From: an uncultured bacterium | Lineage (GTDB): Bacteria; CAIJMQ01 | Assembly (NCBI GenBank): GCA_903821905.1 | Contig: CAIJMQ010000041.1 | Location: 1 to 23,917 of the forward strand | Length of the DNA: 23,917 nucleotides | Direction of reading: 5' to 3' | Part shown: one piece after another, positions 15,373 through 23,635 of the stretch | Position numbering within the stretch: the stretch's first letter is position 1 | Layout of the letters: each line of letters starts with the position of its first letter | Notes under the pieces: generated by a model | Told to the model about the DNA's origin: nothing | Databases searched by the model: none | Seen by the model: only the letters and a program-made list of their open reading frames with translations | Program-made: the position numbers and the translations under genes

Positions 15373-15876
15373 ATGAAAAATAGAAGAAATGGTTTCACTC
15401 TGCTGGAGCTTCTCGTTATTATTGCTATTATTACTTTTCTTGCTGGGATGGTTTTTCCAACTTTGGGCAAAGCGAGAACCAGAGCAAGAAAAGCGAAGGC
15501 AATTTCAGAACTTAAAACCATAGAACTTGCACTAATGGATTATTATACGGAATACAGTACATTCCCTATGAATAGTTATCCTACGGTTGAGAAGGGACTT
15601 TATAAATTAGCTGAAGAAGGATACTTAGATACAGCCCTTAAAGATGCTTTTGATAGTGATAATATTTATAGATACTATTCCTGCAATGATAGTGGTACTG
15701 TAGCCGATTCCTGTATAGTATTTTCTGTAGGCCCAAATAGGATTGATGATGGTGCTACAGATTTTGATAAAGCCTATGCTGATGCTTATCCATTAGGATT
15801 AGGTGGGCCAGGACCTCTTTCAGATAACATCTATCTGATTCTTCTTCCCGTAGAAGATATTCGCTATAAAAAATAA
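15373..15876 (+). CDS. Type II secretion/type IV pilus-like pseudopilin (GspG-like)
   Basis: A 167-residue prepilin. The short basic leader MKNRRNG precedes FTLLELLVIIAIITFLAGMVFP. The prepilin peptidase site is G7/F8 and the conserved glutamate at mature position 5 (E12) is present, as needed for N-methylation and assembly. A long amphipathic helix follows to about residue 60 (basic RTRARKAKAISELKTIELAL). The globular part has YPTVEKGLYKLAEEGYL and FSVGPNRIDDGATDFD, which parallel the GspG region that binds calcium in type II secretion major pseudopilins. No secretion ATPase or prepilin peptidase lies nearby. It is paired with the lipoprotein gene 5 nt upstream. The role could be secretion of hydrolases such as the GH26, or a surface filament; the window does not decide. 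Confidence 0.88.
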   Translation: MKNRRNGFTLLELLVIIAIITFLAGMVFPTLGKARTRARKAKAISELKTIELALMDYYTEYSTFPMNSYPTVEKGLYKLAEEGYLDTALKDAFDSDNIYRYYSCNDSGTVADSCIVFSVGPNRIDDGATDFDKAYADAYPLGLGGPGPLSDNIYLILLPVEDIRYKK

Positions 15877-15881
15877 ACTTA

Positions 15882-15939
15882 TGTTAGCCAGTTAACGAGT
15901 TAACGGGTGAAAAACGGCACATTTGCTAACAGGCTAACA
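15882..15939 (+). repeat. 8-bp inverted repeat and tandem motifs before tRNA-Cys
   Basis: TGTTAGCC (15882-15889) is matched by its exact complement GGCTAACA (15932-15939), giving ends of a 58-nt element. Inside are GTTAAC at 15891-15896 and 15899-15904, and two direct copies of GCTAACA near the 3' end. The element fills the 69-nt gap between the pseudopilin stop and tRNA-Cys. It could be a small dispersed repeat or a weak, long-loop hairpin; there is no T-run, so it is not a standard terminator. Confidence 0.4.
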
Positions 15940-15945
15940 AAAATT

Positions 15946-16020
15946 GGCGTGGTACCCAAGTAGCAAGGGAGCGGTCTGCAAAACCGTTATGCGTGGGTGC
16001 AAATCCCACCCACGCCTCCA
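15946..16020 (+). tRNA. tRNA-Cys (anticodon GCA)
   Basis: A complete cloverleaf. The acceptor stem GGCGTGG pairs perfectly with CCACGCC. The D arm is CCC/GGG, the anticodon loop is CTGCAAA with anticodon GCA, and the T arm is GTGGG/CCCAC with loop TGCAAAT. The discriminator is T, as is usual for Cys, and CCA is encoded in the gene. No clear promoter lies just upstream. Confidence 0.95.
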
Positions 16021-16053
16021 TTAGGTCTATGTCTCCCTGTAGATACCATCTCA

Positions 16054-16083
16054 TTGTAAATTCCGTTAAGATTGTTATATAAT
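16054..16083 (+). promoter_or_regulatory. Putative promoter for tRNA-Leu and downstream genes
   Basis: TATAAT (16078-16083) follows TTGTAA (16054-16059, four of six -35 bases) after 18 nt. The expected start near 16090 lies 6 nt before tRNA-Leu. With no strong terminator seen afterwards, the transcript may run through tRNA-Val into thrS. Confidence 0.5.
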
Positions 16084-16095
16084 TTAACCTTAGCT

Positions 16096-16184
16096 GCCGG
16101 GATGGCGGAATTGGTAGACGCCTGGGATTTAAAATCCCATGGACCTTAAAGTCCGTGCCGGTTCAAATCCGGCTTCCGGCACCA
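16096..16184 (+). tRNA. tRNA-Leu (anticodon UAA)
   Basis: An 89-nt tRNA with the long variable arm expected of leucine isoacceptors. The acceptor stem GCCGGGA pairs with TTCCGGC with one G-U pair. The anticodon loop TTTAAAA contains TAA. The variable arm is GGACC..GGTCC-like (GGACCTTAAAGTCC). The T arm is GCCGG/CCGGC with loop TTCAAAT. The discriminator is A and CCA is encoded. Confidence 0.96.
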
Positions 16185-16189
16185 GTTTG

Positions 16190-16206
16190 GTTAACTTGTA
16201 GTTAAC
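16190..16206 (+). repeat. GTTAAC pair between tRNA-Leu and tRNA-Val
   Basis: Two GTTAAC palindromes, at 16190-16195 and 16201-16206, are separated by five bases and together span the 29-nt spacer. The same 6-mer occurs twice in the element before tRNA-Cys. It may be a short dispersed repeat of this genome. Confidence 0.35.
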
Positions 16207-16213
16207 TAAATTT

Positions 16214-16287
16214 GGGCGATTAGCTCAGTTGGTTAGAGTACCACGTTGACATCGTGGGGGTCAGAGGTTCAAATCCTCTATCGCCCA
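16214..16287 (+). tRNA. tRNA-Val (anticodon GAC)
   Basis: A 74-nt cloverleaf. The acceptor stem GGGCGAT pairs perfectly with ATCGCCC. The anticodon stem is CCACG/CGTGG with loop TTGACAT, giving anticodon GAC. The T arm is AGAGG/CCTCT with loop TTCAAAT, and the discriminator is A. Unlike the two tRNAs upstream, the next bases are CTA, so the CCA end is not encoded and must be added by tRNA nucleotidyltransferase. Confidence 0.94.
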
Positions 16288-16311
16288 CTAACTAAAAAGG
16301 ATAAAAAGTCA

Positions 16312-16329
16312 GCCAATAAAAATATTGGC
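16312..16329 (+). promoter_or_regulatory. Perfect 7-bp hairpin in the thrS leader
   Basis: GCCAATA and TATTGGC flank a four-base A loop, in the 54-nt space between tRNA-Val and thrS. The hairpin ends 12 nt before the ATG; GTTAGGTTTTT follows it. It is weak and its T-run is offset, so it is a poor intrinsic terminator. It could be an RNA-processing signal for tRNA release, or a translational operator of thrS. Confidence 0.4.
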
Positions 16330-16341
16330 CGTTAGGTTTTT

Positions 16342-18090
16342 ATGGAACAGAAGCCGCAAAATCTCTCCTTAGAGACATACAGACATAGCACTTCGCATGT
16401 TCTTGCCTATGCTGTGAAGGAACTCTACCCAGAAGTAAAATTCGGTATAGGTCCTGCTATTGAAGACGGTTTTTATTACGATTTTGACACATCCCACAGG
16501 TTCGTTCCTGAAGACCTTGCCAAGATTGAAAAGAAGATGCAGGAGATTATCAATAAAGATTATCCTTTCGTAAGAAAAGAAGTTACCAAAGAAGAAGCCG
16601 TTAAAATCTTTAAAGCGAATGGCGAAAAGTATAAGGTAGAGCTTTTACAAGGAATAGAAGACAAGAAGGTTTCCCTCTATGAGTCAGGTGATTTTGTTGA
16701 CCTTTGTAGAGGACCACACATTGAATCAACGGGGAAGATTAAATCCTTTAAATTGCTTAGAATTTCCGGTGCATATTGGAGAGGCAGTGAAAAGAATCCA
16801 ATGCTCCAGAGGATATACGGTACAGCATTTTACAAAGAAGAAGAGTTGAAAGATTATTTACAGAAATTGGAAGAAGCCGATAAACGCGATCATCGTAAAC
16901 TAGGCAAAGAACTTGACCTGTTCAGTACAAATCCAGATGTTGGAACCGGTCTTATACTATGGCATCCTAAAGGCGCTTTAATCCGAAGTATAATGGAAGA
17001 TTATTGGCGCCAGTGTCATAGGAAAGGCGGATATGAATTTGTTTTCACGCCTCATATCGGAAAGTCATCTTTATGGGAAACCAGCGGTCATCTGCAATGG
17101 TACAAAGACGGTATGTATTCACCGATTGAAATAGATGAAGTGCAATATTATATGAAGCCGATGAACTGTCCTTTCCATATTATGATTTATAAAAATAGTA
17201 TACGAAGTTACAGGGATTTACCGCTACGATTTGCGGAACTTGGAACAGTGTATCGGTATGAACGAACAGGGACCCTTCATGGCTTGTCGCGTGTAAGAGG
17301 TTTTACACAAGACGATGCACATATCTTTTGTCCGCCGGACCAGATAGTTGAAGAGATAACAAGGACATTGAAATTTTGTTTGTCATTCATAAAGGTATTC
17401 AATCTCTCTGAACCATCAATGGAGTTGAGTGTTCGAGATCCAGCTACTCCCGATAAATATGCCGGCAGCGATGAAAATTGGAAGAAGGCAGAAGAAGCTT
17501 TAATATCTGCCCTTGAATCTCAAGGTTTACCTTATAAACGTATGGAAGGAGAAGCTGTTTTTTACGGTCCCAAAATAGATATGAAATATTATGATGCTTT
17601 GGGTAGAGCTTGGCAGGGGTCTACAATACAGTTTGATTTTAATCTTTCGGAGAAGTTTGACTTGACTTATATCAGTAAAGCCGGCAAACAAGAGCGCCCA
17701 TATATGATTCATCGGGCATTATATGGTTCAATGGAACGTTTTTTTGCATTACTGGTAGAGAACTATGGCGGAGCTTTTCCTGTATGGCTTTCTCCAGTTC
17801 AAGTTAAGATTCTGCCAATCTCTGAAGATAATTTTCCCTATGCTGAGGAAATATGTTCAAAGATTAAAGCCGAAGGAATAAGAGTTGAATTAAATTCTAA
17901 GAATGAAACCTTGGGCTATAAGATTAGAGAAGCAGAAAAAGAGAAAATTCCATACATAGTGGTATTGGGTAAAAATGAGGAGAAAGAGAAAACACTTTCT
18001 ATAAGAAAAAGAAAGGAAGGAGACAAAGGGAAAATCGGTATAGAGGAATTTATTGAGAATATAAAAAAAGAAATAGAAAACTATAAGTAA
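16342..18090 (+). CDS. thrS: Threonyl-tRNA synthetase lacking the TGS domain
   Basis: A 582-residue class II synthetase that charges tRNA-Thr. The editing (SAD) domain comes first, with H15 and H19 in HSTSH and D120, C122 and H126 in DLCRGPH, so deacylation of Ser-tRNA should work. The catalytic core has MKPMNCPFH, motif 2 RYERTGTLHGLSRVRGFTQDDAH and motif 3 HRALYGSMERF. Zn ligands C276, H327 and H457 fit C334, H385 and H511 of the E. coli enzyme, shifted by 54-58 residues. The C-terminal anticodon-binding domain runs from about 485. The N-terminal TGS domain of about 60 residues is absent; an in-frame stop at 16333-16335 excludes an upstream start. The ribosome binding site (TTAGG) is weak. 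It lies 54 nt after tRNA-Val and 20 nt before pnp. Confidence 0.96.
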   Translation: MEQKPQNLSLETYRHSTSHVLAYAVKELYPEVKFGIGPAIEDGFYYDFDTSHRFVPEDLAKIEKKMQEIINKDYPFVRKEVTKEEAVKIFKANGEKYKVELLQGIEDKKVSLYESGDFVDLCRGPHIESTGKIKSFKLLRISGAYWRGSEKNPMLQRIYGTAFYKEEELKDYLQKLEEADKRDHRKLGKELDLFSTNPDVGTGLILWHPKGALIRSIMEDYWRQCHRKGGYEFVFTPHIGKSSLWETSGHLQWYKDGMYSPIEIDEVQYYMKPMNCPFHIMIYKNSIRSYRDLPLRFAELGTVYRYERTGTLHGLSRVRGFTQDDAHIFCPPDQIVEEITRTLKFCLSFIKVFNLSEPSMELSVRDPATPDKYAGSDENWKKAEEALISALESQGLPYKRMEGEAVFYGPKIDMKYYDALGRAWQGSTIQFDFNLSEKFDLTYISKAGKQERPYMIHRALYGSMERFFALLVENYGGAFPVWLSPVQVKILPISEDNFPYAEEICSKIKAEGIRVELNSKNETLGYKIREAEKEKIPYIVVLGKNEEKEKTLSIRKRKEGDKGKIGIEEFIENIKKEIENYK

Positions 18091-18110
18091 AAAGAAAAGG
18101 AGTAAATGAT

Positions 18111-20195
18111 ATGAGTTCAGTTGTGGAAATGAAGATAGGAGAAAAGAAGCTTATTATTGAAACAGGCAAATTAGCAAAACAGGCAGACGGTGCAGTAACT
18201 GTCAGGTATGGCGATACTGTAGTCCTGACTACTGTTGTATCAAGAGCATTAAATGAAATTCCTCCGTATTTCCCTTTGTTAGTTGAATACAGGGAAATGA
18301 CCTATGCCGCGGGAAAAATCCCGGGCGGTTTTTTCAAGCGTGAAGGCCGTCCCTCGGAAAAAGAGATAGTAACATCAAGAATGATAGACAGACCCTTACG
18401 ACCTCTTTTCTCGGAAGGTTATATGGAAGAGGTGCAGATTGTATCTACCGCTCTTTCTGCCGATGAGGATACGGACCCCGATGTGTTGGGCATCATTGGT
18501 GCTTCAGCAGCCCTGGCAATTTCTGATATACCGTTTCCTTCTCCAATTGGAGCAATTAGAATAGGCAGAGTAAATGATAAATTGATTGTTAATCCCACCT
18601 ATAAGGAAGTAGATGAGGGGGGATTAGATTTAGTTGTTTGCGGATGGGAAGACAGCATCTCAATGGTAGAGGGTAGTGTAAAGGAATTAAAAGAGGAGAT
18701 TATTCTTGAAGCATTGCAGTTAGGACAAAAAGTATGCGGTGAGATTTCTTCTCTTATTCAGCAGTTGGCAAAAAAGGAGAAAGTTACAAAGAAGGATGTC
18801 AAGCTTGTTTCTGTCCCAGAGGAATTAGAAAAAGAGATAGAAAAGATGGCTTCCCACAAAATTGATGAAGCAAGGAAGATTGAAGTTAGAAAAGAAAGAA
18901 CAAGTCATATGAAAGCATTAAGAAAAGAATGCATCGAAAAATTTGGCGAGACGCATTCTGCAGCGCTTGTAAACATAGCATTAGATAATTTAGAACAGAA
19001 GAAATTCAGAGAGAGAATATTGAACGAAGCAGTAAGGTCGGACGGCAGAAAGAGAAATGAAATAAGAAAGATTACATGTGAAGTGGGTGTGTTGCCCCGA
19101 ACTCACGGCTCTGCTGTTTTTACCAGAGGCGAAACACAAAGTTTGGTGACCACGACATTGGGTACTGCCGAAGATGAGAAAAAGATGGATGAGTTAAGAA
19201 GTGAATCTTCCAAAACTTTCATGTTGCACTACAATTTCCCTCCATTCTCTGTCGGTGAGATAAAGCCGATGAGAGGTCCATCCAGAAGAGATATAGGTCA
19301 TGGCAATTTAGCAGAGAGAGCTTTAAAACCCGTACTGCCGGAATGGGACAATTTCCCATATACTATAAGGTTAGTATCCGAGATACTCGAATCTAACGGT
19401 TCTTCCTCTATGGCTACAGTATGCGGAGCATCACTGGCGTGTTTCGACGCAGGTGTTCCTTTAAAGAAAGCAGTAGCAGGAATAGCTTTAGGAGTAATAA
19501 AAGAAGGCAAGAAATACGTGCTTCTTACAGATATTGCAGGATCGGAAGACAAGTACGGAGATATGGACCTTAAGATTGCCGGAACCGACAGCGGAGTTAC
19601 CGCTGTTCAGATGGATGTTAAAATTAGAGGCATAGAATATGATATTTTGAAAGAAGCGTTTTTACAGGCGCAAGAAGCCAGGAAGCAAATATTGAGCATA
19701 ATGAATAAGACAATCAGTTCTCCTCGCGCATCAGTTTCCGCTTATGCTCCTCTTATAACTATTCTTGATATTGCACCTGATAAAATCGGCGGCTTAATTG
19801 GTCCGGGCGGGAAAAATATCAGAAAGATTATCGCAGAAACAGGAGCAAAAATAGATATTGATGATGAGAAAAATAAGGTTATCATAGCCGGTGTAGACAA
19901 GGAAAGCACAAAGAGAGCAATACAATTTGTTGAAGCATATATCAAGGAAGTTGAAGCAGGAGAAGTATACGACGGAGTAGTGACGAAGATTATGCAATTC
20001 GGTGCTTTCGTTGAAATTCTCCCGGGACAGGAAGGACTTGTTCACGTTTCTGAATTGGATTCCAATTTTGTCAAAAACGTAGACGATGTGGTTAAAGTAG
20101 GGGATAAGTTCAAGGTTAAGGTTATAAAGATAGACGAGAAGGGCAGAATAAATCTTTCCCGAAAAGCGATGCAAGGAAAGGAAAAAGAAGAGTGA
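18111..20195 (+). CDS. pnp: Polynucleotide phosphorylase
   Basis: A 694-residue 3'-5' phosphorolytic exoribonuclease, a core RNA-decay enzyme of the cytoplasm that forms a trimer. Two RNase PH-like domains are visible, at about 5-140 and 305-540; the second has SDGRKRNEIR, THGSAVFTRGETQ and the acidic catalytic segment GDMDLKIAGTDSG near 483-495. An alpha-helical linker lies at about 215-300. The KH domain (about 550-610) has IGGLIGPGGKNIRKI, and the S1 domain (about 616-690) has GVVTKIMQFGAFVEI and GLVHVSEL. Length is normal. AAGGAG lies 9 nt before the ATG. Its usual neighbour rpsO is not here; it follows thrS and overlaps dut by 4 nt, suggesting coupled translation. Confidence 0.97.
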   Translation: MSSVVEMKIGEKKLIIETGKLAKQADGAVTVRYGDTVVLTTVVSRALNEIPPYFPLLVEYREMTYAAGKIPGGFFKREGRPSEKEIVTSRMIDRPLRPLFSEGYMEEVQIVSTALSADEDTDPDVLGIIGASAALAISDIPFPSPIGAIRIGRVNDKLIVNPTYKEVDEGGLDLVVCGWEDSISMVEGSVKELKEEIILEALQLGQKVCGEISSLIQQLAKKEKVTKKDVKLVSVPEELEKEIEKMASHKIDEARKIEVRKERTSHMKALRKECIEKFGETHSAALVNIALDNLEQKKFRERILNEAVRSDGRKRNEIRKITCEVGVLPRTHGSAVFTRGETQSLVTTTLGTAEDEKKMDELRSESSKTFMLHYNFPPFSVGEIKPMRGPSRRDIGHGNLAERALKPVLPEWDNFPYTIRLVSEILESNGSSSMATVCGASLACFDAGVPLKKAVAGIALGVIKEGKKYVLLTDIAGSEDKYGDMDLKIAGTDSGVTAVQMDVKIRGIEYDILKEAFLQAQEARKQILSIMNKTISSPRASVSAYAPLITILDIAPDKIGGLIGPGGKNIRKIIAETGAKIDIDDEKNKVIIAGVDKESTKRAIQFVEAYIKEVEAGEVYDGVVTKIMQFGAFVEILPGQEGLVHVSELDSNFVKNVDDVVKVGDKFKVKVIKIDEKGRINLSRKAMQGKEKEE

Positions 20196-20629
20196 TAGAG
20201 TTACGTATAGAAAGAACCGAAGAAGCGAAAAAACTCAATCTTGCTCTCCCTTCCTATCAGCACGAAGGCGATGCTGGACTTGATTTAAGGTCAGTCAAGC
20301 AATGTCTAATTAAAAAAGGCACAAGAGAAACCATACCCACCGGCATAAAAATAGCTGTTCCTTCCGGTTATGTAGGCCTTGTTAAAGACCGTAGCGGTTT
20401 AGCCGCAAAACACGGAATCCATACGCTTGCTGGAGTAATTGATTCCGGTTATAGAGGTGAAGTTGCAGTTGTTCTTCATAATCTCGGAGCGGAAGATTTT
20501 ACTGTTGATATCGGGATGAGAATAGCGCAACTGTTAATCATGCCTGTTGCTTGTGTAAAGGTAAATGAAGCTTCCCTTGACGAAACATCAAGAGGCGAAA
20601 AAGGATGGGGAAGTACAGGGCATAAATAA
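20192..20629 (+). CDS. dut: dUTP diphosphatase (dUTPase)
   Basis: A 145-residue trimeric dUTPase that hydrolyses dUTP to dUMP, keeping uracil out of DNA and feeding dTMP synthesis. All five family motifs are visible: GDAGLDLRS, KDRSGLA, GVIDSGYRGEV with the catalytic Asp, RIAQLLIMP, and the C-terminal arm RGEKGWGSTG that closes over the substrate. Length is normal. The start is GTG in a GTGA overlap with the stop of pnp; AAGGAAAGGAAAAAG within the end of pnp is the likely ribosome binding site. It is 18 nt before ftsK. Confidence 0.96.
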   Translation: MIELRIERTEEAKKLNLALPSYQHEGDAGLDLRSVKQCLIKKGTRETIPTGIKIAVPSGYVGLVKDRSGLAAKHGIHTLAGVIDSGYRGEVAVVLHNLGAEDFTVDIGMRIAQLLIMPVACVKVNEASLDETSRGEKGWGSTGHK

Positions 20630-20647
20630 TTCACAAATTAAAGTTGA

Positions 20648-22900
20648 ATGCATAAGAGGGAAATAATAAGTATTATATGGTTCAGTATAATCATCTTAGT
20701 ACTTTTAAGCTTAATTTCTTTTTCTCCCGCTGATTTAAGTTTCTTGCAAACCCCGGCTAATCATCCGCCATACAATCTTATAGGTATAGTAGGGGCTTGG
20801 TTGGGTTTTTTGTTGTATTCCTTATTTGGAGTTGTGTCTTATTTGTTAGTTCTTGTTGGTTTTGGTTTGGCAGTCCTTCATTTTTATCCGCGTTATGAAA
20901 CTCCCATCCGCCCCAAAATAACCGGTTGTATTATAGTTCTCATCTCTTTACTTATTTTTTTCTCTCTTACGGGTTTAGGGAGTTTTATTCTTAAAGGTTT
21001 GTTTGAAAAGGGTAAAGGTAACCTTGCAGGAGGAATAATAGGGAATTTGTTGTCTATTATACTGCTTGGGTCTTTCGGTACAGTAGGTACATATATAATC
21101 ACAACCATTGCTTTTCTTTTGGGTTTAGTCCTCATATCTTCCTATGAAAGTTTTTCTTTCTTTATCCTTCAGAGAATCAGACGATTAAAGAGTTATACAA
21201 TGATGAAATTACCAAAGAAAAAAATTAAACTACCTGCTTTATTAAAACCTAAAATTTCAGAGCCTGTTGATCTTCCCGATGAAGTATTGGATGAGGAAAA
21301 GCTTTCCGAACCTATTCCTGAAATTACTGCTCTAGAAACTAAAAAAACTCCTATACCTGCAGTTCATCGGGTGAAAGATAGTGAAAAGAGTCCTCTTACT
21401 CTATTTCCAATAGAAGAAGAACGCGAAGTGGATGCTTCTTTATTCCCTCTTCCTCCCATTTCTTTGCTTAATGACCCGCCGGAAGAGAAATTGACAGACG
21501 ATTCTTATATTCATAATAACTCCAGAAAATTGGAACAGGCGCTATTAGAATTTGGTATTGAAGCTAAAGTGACCAGTGTCCAAAAAGGACCTGTTATAAC
21601 TTCCTATGAAGTTGAGCCGGGAGTAGGTGTTAAGGTACAGAGTATTGTTTCTTTGTCAGATGATATTGCTTTAGCACTTCGCGCACGTTCAGTGAGAATT
21701 GTTGCTCCTATCCCCGGCAAAGCTGTAATGGGAGTTGAAATACCAAACCCAAATGCTCGGCTTGTCTATTTGAAGGAAATTCTTGAATCTAAAGAATTTT
21801 CGGATTTGAGCGCAAAGTCAAAACTTGCAGTTGCCTTGGGTAAAGATATTAGAGGTAATCCTCTGGTTGCTGATTTAAAAGGTATGCCGCATCTCTTGAT
21901 TGCAGGAACTACAGGTTCAGGGAAAACCGTCTATTTACATTCTCTAATCTCTTCTATACTGTTCAATGCTTATCCTCATGAGGTCAAGTTTCTCCTCATA
22001 GACCCAAAGATGGTGGAGCTTGCTCCTTTCTCACAAATACCGCATTTATTTGCGCCGATAGTAACAATGGCAAAGGAAGCAGTATCTGCATTACAGTGGA
22101 TAGTTGAAGAGATGGAAACAAGATACGGGAAACTTGCAGAGTTAGGAGTAAGACACATCGAAAAATTTAACGAGAAGATGGAAAAAGAAGGGAATGTAGA
22201 TGAAAAACTGCCATATATTGTAGTTGTAATAGATGAGTTAGCTGACCTTATGACTGTAGCGTCAAGGAAGATTGAAGAGATGATTATGAGGTTGGCTCAA
22301 CTTTCCAGAGCCGCAGGAATTCATCTGGTATTGGCAACTCAGAGGCCATCTGTAGACGTAATAACGGGTATAATAAAAGCAAACTTTCCTTATCGCATGT
22401 CTTTCCAGGTTTCCTCTAGGGTTGACTCGAGGACTGTTCTTGATTCAATGGGAGCCGAGAAACTTCTCGGCAAAGGCGATATGCTTTATCTGCCAGCTGG
22501 TGGGAAACCTATTCGTGTGCAGAGCTCTTTGGTTACCGAAGAAGAGATTGAGAGAATTGTGAAGTATCTTGAAAAAATGGGCAGGCCTGATTTTGGTGAG
22601 ATTGATTTCAAACTTGATACAGGAAAGAAAGAAGATACTGTTTTACCCGCCGAAAGAGACCCGCTATTTAAAGAAGCAGTGAAAGTAATTTTAGCAAGTG
22701 GTCAGGCTTCTGCTTCACATCTTCAGAGGAGAATGAGCATAGGATACGCAAGAGCAGGCAGACTCATTGACCTTATGGAAAAACAGGGGATAATAGGGCC
22801 ACCTCAAGGCGTTAAACCCCGCGAAGTTCTGGTGGATGAATCTTATTTGAACAATCTGGAACAGGATAATACTACTACGGAGAAAAGTGATACCAATTAG
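20648..22900 (+). CDS. ftsK: DNA translocase FtsK/SpoIIIE
   Basis: A 750-residue septal DNA pump for chromosome segregation. Four hydrophobic segments occupy about residues 1-180, anchoring it in the inner membrane. A short acidic and Pro-rich linker (about 190-290) follows, much shorter than in E. coli. The motor has FGIEAKVTSVQKGPVITSYEVEPG, Walker A AGTTGSGKT (419-427) and Walker B VVVIDELADL with D529 and E530, then LATQRPSVDVITG. The C-terminal gamma winged-helix domain (about 675-735) has ASGQASASHLQRRMSIGYARAGRLI, which reads KOPS/SRS-type polar sequences in studied homologues. No good Shine-Dalgarno sequence precedes the ATG. Its 3' end overlaps map by 14 nt. Confidence 0.96.
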   Translation: MHKREIISIIWFSIIILVLLSLISFSPADLSFLQTPANHPPYNLIGIVGAWLGFLLYSLFGVVSYLLVLVGFGLAVLHFYPRYETPIRPKITGCIIVLISLLIFFSLTGLGSFILKGLFEKGKGNLAGGIIGNLLSIILLGSFGTVGTYIITTIAFLLGLVLISSYESFSFFILQRIRRLKSYTMMKLPKKKIKLPALLKPKISEPVDLPDEVLDEEKLSEPIPEITALETKKTPIPAVHRVKDSEKSPLTLFPIEEEREVDASLFPLPPISLLNDPPEEKLTDDSYIHNNSRKLEQALLEFGIEAKVTSVQKGPVITSYEVEPGVGVKVQSIVSLSDDIALALRARSVRIVAPIPGKAVMGVEIPNPNARLVYLKEILESKEFSDLSAKSKLAVALGKDIRGNPLVADLKGMPHLLIAGTTGSGKTVYLHSLISSILFNAYPHEVKFLLIDPKMVELAPFSQIPHLFAPIVTMAKEAVSALQWIVEEMETRYGKLAELGVRHIEKFNEKMEKEGNVDEKLPYIVVVIDELADLMTVASRKIEEMIMRLAQLSRAAGIHLVLATQRPSVDVITGIIKANFPYRMSFQVSSRVDSRTVLDSMGAEKLLGKGDMLYLPAGGKPIRVQSSLVTEEEIERIVKYLEKMGRPDFGEIDFKLDTGKKEDTVLPAERDPLFKEAVKVILASGQASASHLQRRMSIGYARAGRLIDLMEKQGIIGPPQGVKPREVLVDESYLNNLEQDNTTTEKSDTN

Positions 22901-23633
22901 GTCAGTAGAAGAAATCAAAATTCTTCGTGAAACAAATAAAATAGTTGCCAGAATTTTGAAATCATTAAAAGCAGCTGTCAAACCCGGAATAAGCACAAAA
23001 GATTTGGAACTAATAGCCGAAGATTTAATATATAAAACAGGTGCTGTGCCTGCTTTTAAAGGTTACAAAGGATATACTTCTTGTATATGTACATCAATAA
23101 ATGAAGAAGTTGTGCATGGTATACCCTCTAAAGAAAGAATATTGAAGAATGGAGACATAATTAGTATAGATTTAGGCGTAAAATTTAAAGGTTATTATGG
23201 CGATGCAGCAGTTACTTGTCCTGTCGGGGAAATAGACAGCGAGACAAAAAGACTTATTGAAGTTACCGAAAAAGCGCTTTATCTGGGGATAGAACAAGGC
23301 AGAGATGGTAATCATCTGTTTGATATCTCTTGGGCAATACAATCTTTTGTGGAAGATGCCGGTTATGGTGTGATAAGAGATTTTGTTGGGCATGGCATAG
23401 GAACAAGTCTTCACGAAGAACCGCAGGTTCCTAATTTTGGCGAACCTCATACGGGACCCATTTTAAGAGAAGGAATGGTTCTTGCTATTGAACCCATGGT
23501 AAGTCAAGGCACTTGGGAGGTAAAAGTGCTAAACGATGGATGGACTGCTGTCACGTTGGACGGTTCTCTATCTTGCCATTTTGAACATACGGTTGCCATA
23601 ATGAAAAACGGACCTATTATTTTGAGTGAATAA
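22887..23633 (+). CDS. map: Type I methionine aminopeptidase
   Basis: A 248-residue metalloprotease that removes the initiator methionine from new proteins in the cytoplasm. The five metal ligands are D95, D106, H169, E202 and E233, each exactly two positions below the E. coli numbers (97, 108, 171, 204, 235). The substrate-site histidine in EEVVHGIPS is also present. There is no N-terminal zinc-finger extension, so it is the short type Ia form. The start is GTG, with CGGAG upstream inside ftsK; the 14-nt overlap with ftsK points to translational coupling. It is usually linked to ribosomal protein genes such as secY-infA, so this place after ftsK is less common. Confidence 0.97.
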   Translation: MIPIRSVEEIKILRETNKIVARILKSLKAAVKPGISTKDLELIAEDLIYKTGAVPAFKGYKGYTSCICTSINEEVVHGIPSKERILKNGDIISIDLGVKFKGYYGDAAVTCPVGEIDSETKRLIEVTEKALYLGIEQGRDGNHLFDISWAIQSFVEDAGYGVIRDFVGHGIGTSLHEEPQVPNFGEPHTGPILREGMVLAIEPMVSQGTWEVKVLNDGWTAVTLDGSLSCHFEHTVAIMKNGPIILSE

Positions 23634-23635
23634 AA

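Noticed and set aside
16288-16341. T-box riboswitch or tRNA-Thr-like operator before thrS
   Set aside because: The space is only 54 nt, too short for a T-box; no specifier loop or T-box sequence, and the hairpin loop (AAAA) does not mimic a Thr anticodon loop.
16312-16341. Intrinsic terminator after tRNA-Val
   Set aside because: The stem is A/T-rich, and its T-run begins 7 nt after the stem and is short, so a standard terminator is not supported.
19794-20174. 126-residue frame on the - strand inside pnp
   Set aside because: It is antisense to the conserved KH and S1 domains of PNPase; low-complexity translation and no family resemblance.
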